Assembly: GCA_905373605.1 (NCBI GenBank)
Contig: CAJPTO010000097.1
Location: 1 to 10,550, forward strand
Source of the DNA: an uncultured Prevotella sp.
GTDB lineage: Bacteria > Bacteroidota > Bacteroidia > Bacteroidales > Bacteroidaceae
Direction of reading: 5' to 3'
Length of the DNA: 10,550 bases
Positions 7,154-10,550 of the stretch are shown here, in pieces (position 1 is the first letter of the stretch; each line of letters starts with the position of its first letter). The position numbers were made by a program, and so were the translations under genes. The notes beneath the pieces are model-generated. The model was not told the DNA's origin. It was given only the letters and a program-made list of their open reading frames with translations, and did no database searches.

Positions 7154-7908
7154 ATGAAAAGAATATTGCACTTGCTGCTTATCGCAGCTTTCTTGTCAAG
7201 TTGCAAGCATGCCAAAAGCAAAATAAGAGAAGGTACTTTGCCCCAAAAGGCATCGTACAAATGTGTGCAAAGCATGTTGCTGTGGCTAAAACGCAGACTA
7301 AAGCCAACCCCTTGGATTTTATTCCCAAGGGCTATAATTTGTTTTCAAGATGCGAAGGCGACCTCAATAAGGACGGATTGCCGGATGTGGTGTTAATGAT
7401 TAAGGGTACCGAAAAAAGCAAATGGGTAGACGATGCGGTGCGCGGACGACTGGATCGCAACCGCCGTGGGCTAATCATTCTCTTTAAATGCAAAGGCGGA
7501 TACGAGCATGTTCTGGAGAACGACACTTGTTTTTCTTCCGAAAACGAGGATGGTGGGATTAGTGATCCGCCCGAATTGGAGTTGGACATCAGCAAAAACA
7601 CGTTGCAGATGTATTATGCGCACGACCAATACGGCTACTGGAATTATACCTTTAGATACAAAAAAGGGGATTTCGAACTGATTGGCTATTACCATAATCG
7701 TTGCATCCGACATGTCACTTATTATAATCTGGACGTCAATTTCTCTACACGCACACGGGTATATGAAGAGAACCTAAATGCTGATGACAATGATGCAGAC
7801 GAGAATTTTAAGGTGACAAAAACTAAGGTGAAAGGGAAAAGCTTGATAAAACTATCACAAATTGCCGACTTTGACAAGCTAAATTGGGGTGATTTCTCCG
7901 AAGAGTAA
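7154..7908 (+). pseudogene. Lipoprotein of unknown function, frameshifted after its signal peptide
   Basis: The ATG at 7154 opens a lipoprotein signal, MKRILHLLLIAAFLSSC, with the lipobox Cys at residue 17. That frame closes at 7396. From about 7242 the family sequence continues in the -1 frame to the TAA at 7906-7908, with no stop in about 220 codons. Alignment with the downstream paralogue is ungapped from CCAAAA onward; where the paralogue has GTGCCGCCAAAA this copy has TTGCCCCAAAA, so one C is missing in the run 7241-7244. The body holds an EF-hand-like DLNKDGLPD loop as in FG-GAP or dockerin repeats. I do not recognise a function. Options are a recent pseudogene, a sequencing error, or rescue by slippage. 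An ATG in the body frame (7261) could give a cytoplasmic product without the lipid anchor. Confidence 0.75.
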
Positions 7909-7920
7909 AATATGTTTCCT

Positions 7921-8673
7921 ATGCAAAGAATATTCTACCTGTTGCTTGTGTCGCTCATGATGGTGGGCTGCAAGCAAGTGAAAAACGAAAATGGGCAAGA
8001 CTCTGTGCCGCCAAAAGATACCACACAAGTTAGTGTGAAGCCCGTAGCTGTGGCTTCTGAAGAACTCAAAACCAACCCCTTGGAGTTTATTCCTGCGGGT
8101 TACGACTTGTTTTCACGATGCGAAGGCGACCTCAATAAAGACGGATTGCCCGATGTGGTGCTGATGATTAAGGGTACCGAAAAAATCAAATGGGTGGACG
8201 ATGCGGTGCGCGGACGGCTGGATCGCAACCGCCGTGGGCTAGTCATTCTCTTTAAACGTGAGGGCGGATATGAGCTGATAGCAGAGAATGATGAGTGCTT
8301 CTCGTCAGAAAACGAAGATGGGGGCGCGTATTATGCACCCGAATTAAGATTGGAAATAAACAAAAACCGGTTAGTGGTGCTTTATGCGCATGGTAGATAT
8401 GGCTTTTGGGAATACATCTTTAGATACCAAAATAACGACTTCGAACTGATTGGGTATCATAGTTGTGAAGGAGGGTCGCCCACACTTGGAATTACTGACA
8501 TCAATTTCTCTACACGTAGGATGGTTTATCAAAAGAACATTAATGCTGATGACGATGAAGCAGAGGAGGAGTTTAAGGTGACAACCACCAAATTAAAGCC
8601 AAAACCACTCCTTACCTTGTCGGGAATAGGGGATTTTGACGAGTTGGACGTTGAAAGTTATGCCAAGGAATGA
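7921..8673 (+). CDS. Lipoprotein of unknown function, intact tandem paralogue
   Basis: This 250-residue protein has a lipoprotein signal, MQRIFYLLLVSLMMVGC, with the modified Cys at residue 17, so it is probably anchored in the inner or outer membrane and faces the periplasm or surface. After a polar linker (18-50) comes TNPLEFIPAGYDLFSRCEGD, then DLNKDGLPD at 70-78, a D-x-N-x-D-G-x-x-D calcium-loop-like motif, and a charged segment, VDDAVRGRLDRNRRG. The remainder is mixed strand, ending in an acidic region with NADDDEAEEEF. I know no functional assignment. It starts 12 nt after the stop of the upstream paralogue and is probably co-transcribed. An in-frame ATG at 7912 would add MFP; I chose 7921 because it aligns with the start of the paralogue. 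Confidence 0.85.
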   Translation: MQRIFYLLLVSLMMVGCKQVKNENGQDSVPPKDTTQVSVKPVAVASEELKTNPLEFIPAGYDLFSRCEGDLNKDGLPDVVLMIKGTEKIKWVDDAVRGRLDRNRRGLVILFKREGGYELIAENDECFSSENEDGGAYYAPELRLEINKNRLVVLYAHGRYGFWEYIFRYQNNDFELIGYHSCEGGSPTLGITDINFSTRRMVYQKNINADDDEAEEEFKVTTTKLKPKPLLTLSGIGDFDELDVESYAKE

Positions 8674-8998
8674 GCTGTTACTCACTATATGTCTTACGCC
8701 TAAACGCCTTCTGTGAACGCTTTCGTTAAGCCAAATGAACAATGCGAAGTTTGCTTGAGCATTGTCATGGCGAGAATTGGAAATCGCCGGCACGGTGCTT
8801 TTAGCTAAGTGGAAAGGCAAAACGCACTTTTCGAGGAACGAAAAAAGAACGTTTTGAGGCAAACAACACTGCTCATGCAATATCTTCGCACCGGCTTTTA
8901 GCCTTAGGGCGGGCTCTGCCAAGCAAGTGTTGTCATTAAGTGAAGTGAGGACGATGCAACGTGTGAGCAGGCAATGCAGGCTCTTGCACATCATGATA
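8674..8998. other. Convergent intergenic region with several hairpins, no gene
   Basis: This 325-bp gap lies between the 3' ends of the lipoprotein gene (plus) and the phosphopantetheinyl transferase gene (minus). Inverted repeats are ACAATGC (8739-8745) with GCATTGT (8759-8765), GGCGA (8769-8773) with TCGCC (8784-8788), and CAAAACG (8818-8824) with CGTTTTG (8850-8856). None is followed by a clean T tract, so I do not call a specific terminator, though bidirectional termination here is plausible. A minus-strand open frame across this region is not convincing as a gene. Confidence 0.6.
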
Positions 8999-9601
8999 TT
9001 AGAAGACATATACAAGAACAAAATCCGCCAATAAGGAGTATCTCAAGCAAACGGATACTTTTCTTTTGAGGTTCAATGCCGTTATTGTTCCATGTTCCTC
9101 TATGGCGAAAGGCTGTAAGTTGATTTCAGACGATGAAAGTTTGTCGTCCGAAAAATATTTGAATGTGGCCTCTTTTGCACACCAAGCCAAGAGCAGGTGC
9201 ATGTTGGTTGGCATATCTTCTTCGGCATTAACAAACTTATGTGCCACACGTCCAACCCTGTCGCTCACATATTCCACATCCACAGCCACGTTGCTGTTGC
9301 ACGAAAGCATCAATGCCACCATGCCTTTGGTGTGGCTTATGCTGGCATGATAACCCTCAAGCAGCGGTTTGCCATTGGCGTCGTGCTTGAAAGAGAGGTC
9401 GGCGCGCCCGATAATTTCGAAAAGCAAGGCCGCCGTGGCAAGCTTTTCCAAGCGTCTTTGCTTGCTTGCAACGTTGATGTGGGCTTGTTTTAAGGAAACT
9501 AGGTGGGGATAAGTTTCGAAGAAGAAATCTTCGTCTTCGTTTAAAGCCCATAAGCCTAGGCAAACATCTTCGCTTAAACGCTTCTTACACAATAATGGCA
9601 T
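8999..9601 (-). CDS. 4'-phosphopantetheinyl transferase, Sfp type
   Basis: This 200-residue enzyme belongs to the family that transfers phosphopantetheine from coenzyme A to a serine of acyl or peptidyl carrier proteins. Visible marks are GKPLLEGYHASISHTKG (77-93, the substrate-binding GKP and SxSH), VAVDVEYVSDRV (105-116) and LAWCAKEATFK (138-148). Asp108, Glu110 and Glu144 would bind magnesium. The overall length is typical of the compact bacterial Sfp-type single-chain enzymes. I chose ATG 9601 (MPLLCKK) because Bacteroidetes relatives commonly begin MPLL; an in-frame ATG at 9622 would add seven residues. It follows gldE in the same direction with a gap of 196 nt, an arrangement familiar in this phylum. 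No synthase or carrier protein gene lies nearby, so it probably serves a carrier encoded elsewhere. Confidence 0.9.
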   Translation of the reverse strand: MPLLCKKRLSEDVCLGLWALNEDEDFFFETYPHLVSLKQAHINVASKQRRLEKLATAALLFEIIGRADLSFKHDANGKPLLEGYHASISHTKGMVALMLSCNSNVAVDVEYVSDRVGRVAHKFVNAEEDMPTNMHLLLAWCAKEATFKYFSDDKLSSSEINLQPFAIEEHGTITALNLKRKVSVCLRYSLLADFVLVYVF

Positions 9602-9700
9602 ATACGAAATAAAAGGAAACACGATGAAAATACCACGGATGCAGGGCAGAATGAATATGAGGGGAGAGGGGGGACAAGCCAGATGTCGCGCTCGTGAAGT

Positions 9701-9832
9701 GCATCCTTAACTTGAAAACCCTTAGCCAGAGCTATGGTCGCACCACAACTTTAGTGCGGCTGATGCGCATCCTTAACTTGAAAACCCCTTGGTAAGTCTA
9801 TGGTCGCACCACAACTTTAACGCGGCTGATGC
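9701..9832. repeat. 66-bp tandem duplication covering the gldE stop codon
   Basis: Copy one is 9701-9766 and copy two 9767-9832. Their first 21 bases are identical, the next ten differ almost throughout, 22 bases (from CTATGG to ACTTTA) are identical, two differ, and the last 11 are identical. Copy two contains the gldE stop and its last codons (RISRVKVVVRP); copy one repeats these as RISRTKVVVRP-stop, detached from the gene. Confidence 0.88.
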
Positions 9833-10550
9833 GGCGTTCTTCGATAGCTAAAATCTCGAAGAGGTAGTCTTTGTAGTTCAGCCTTTCGCCGATGGATGGA
9901 AAATCGCCTTTAAGTTCGAGCAGCAGTCCTGCCAATGTGTCGGCACCTCCTTCCACTTCGCTGAATTCTTCATCGTCTACTTCGAGTATTCGGCACAAGT
10001 CGCTCAACAAAGTCTTGCCATCAAACACAAAGGTGTTGTAGTTCAGCTTCGTGTATGTCTTTTCTGTTTCGTCGTCGTACTCGTCGTTTATTTCTCCCAC
10101 AATCTCTTCGAGAATGTCTTCGAGCGTAACAAGTCCGCTAGTACCGCCAAATTCGTCTACAACGATGGCGATGTGTATCTTGTTTTCTTGGAAGTCGCGC
10201 AGCAAATCGTCAATCTTTTTCGTTTCAGGCACGAAGTAAGGCGGCCTGATAAGACTTTGCCACCTGAAAGTGTGGGGTTTGTTGAGGTGGGGTAGGAGGT
10301 CTTTCACGTACAACACGCCCTTGATGTTGTCGGTGTTGTCTTGGTAAATGGGTATTCGGCTGTAATTGTTTTCCTTGATGCTGTCTAGCACCTCGCTGAA
10401 ATTGCACTTGATATCGATGTCCACAATGTCCTTACGGCTAGTCATAATCTCCTTAGCCGTTTCATCGCCAAAGCGGATTATGCCCTGTAGCAGTTTCTCT
10501 TCGTCTTTCAACTCTTCCTTGTTGGTCAGTTCCATTGCCTGTTCCAGGTC
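9798..10550 (-). CDS. gldE: GldE-like CBS/CorC-domain membrane protein, C-terminal part (runs off right edge)
   Basis: The frame is open to base 10550, so the true start and the expected N-terminal DUF21 membrane domain lie outside; 250 residues are visible. A linker, IIRFGDETAKEIMTSRKDI (24-42), is followed by two CBS repeats (about 36-92 and 98-160, including NYSRIPIYQ and VVDEFGGTSGLVTLEDILEE). The CorC/HlyC transporter-associated domain follows (about 165-250, ending RRISRVKVVVRP). Proteins of this build bind adenine nucleotides through CBS domains and are linked to divalent cation transport; in gliding Bacteroidetes the orthologue is named GldE, but it also occurs in non-motile relatives. 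An internal ATG at 10535 is not the start because homologous sequence continues upstream of it. The phosphopantetheinyl transferase gene follows downstream. The 3' end is partly duplicated. Confidence 0.88.
   Translation of the reverse strand, partial: DLEQAMELTNKEELKDEEKLLQGIIRFGDETAKEIMTSRKDIVDIDIKCNFSEVLDSIKENNYSRIPIYQDNTDNIKGVLYVKDLLPHLNKPHTFRWQSLIRPPYFVPETKKIDDLLRDFQENKIHIAIVVDEFGGTSGLVTLEDILEEIVGEINDEYDDETEKTYTKLNYNTFVFDGKTLLSDLCRILEVDDEEFSEVEGGADTLAGLLLELKGDFPSIGERLNYKDYLFEILAIEERRISRVKVVVRP

Noticed and set aside
7060..7275. Minus-strand frame upstream of the lipoprotein pair
   Set aside because: It is antisense to the promoter-leader and the lipoprotein signal sequence and has no recognisable features.
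8593..9021. Minus-strand frame of 142 codons
   Set aside because: It overlaps the 3' end of the intact lipoprotein gene antisense and the 3' end of the phosphopantetheinyl transferase gene. It has no family-like features and its codon content looks random.
10533..10535. ATG taken as the start of the GldE-like gene
   Set aside because: The frame stays open to the window edge and family-like sequence (LEQAMELTNKEE) continues upstream, so the gene is partial.

Overview
The window looks like chromosomal DNA of a Bacteroidetes bacterium, most likely from the Prevotellaceae. The evidence is a GldE-type CBS/CorC protein followed by a phosphopantetheinyl transferase, a DUF4922 protein next to a SpoIID/LytB protein, a Bacteroidetes-style outer-membrane beta-barrel receptor, TAnnTTTG promoter elements, and no Shine-Dalgarno sites. 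I see no rRNA, tRNA, CRISPR array, transposase or phage gene.

Layout. Positions 1-888 (minus) hold the N-terminal 296 residues of a SpoIID/LytB-domain protein that runs off the left edge. A repeat-filled gap (889-1187) separates it from a DUF4922 protein with a GalT/Ap4A-phosphorylase-like HxHxQ motif (1188-2186, minus). Next come a signal-peptide-bearing beta-barrel/plug protein (2347-4512, minus) and a two-gene minus-strand operon for lipid-linked glycan initiation. That operon has a polytopic MraY/WecA-like phosphoglycosyl transferase (5289-6392) overlapping by 4 nt a monotopic sugar transferase (4720-5292). A 761-bp divergent intergenic region (6393-7153) carries a structured inverted repeat, five tandem 22-bp dyad-containing repeats, another inverted repeat and a promoter. 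The plus strand then has two tandem paralogous lipoproteins of unknown function. The first (7154-7908) has a one-base frameshift just after its lipoprotein signal; the second (7921-8673) is intact. After a hairpin-rich convergent gap come an Sfp-type phosphopantetheinyl transferase (8999-9601, minus) and the C-terminal 250 residues of GldE (9798-10550, minus, running off the right edge). A 66-bp tandem duplication covers the gldE stop codon.

How the genes relate. Most are envelope genes: peptidoglycan-active SpoIID, an outer-membrane receptor, undecaprenyl-phosphate glycan initiation, two lipoproteins and membrane-anchored GldE. No complete new multi-gene system can be shown. The most unusual parts are the frameshifted lipoprotein beside its intact paralogue, the 22-bp dyad array, the nested minisatellite, the heptamer array that encodes a protein tail and stop codon, and the duplication over the gldE 3' end. 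The region reads as core chromosome with repeat-rich spacers, not an acquired island.
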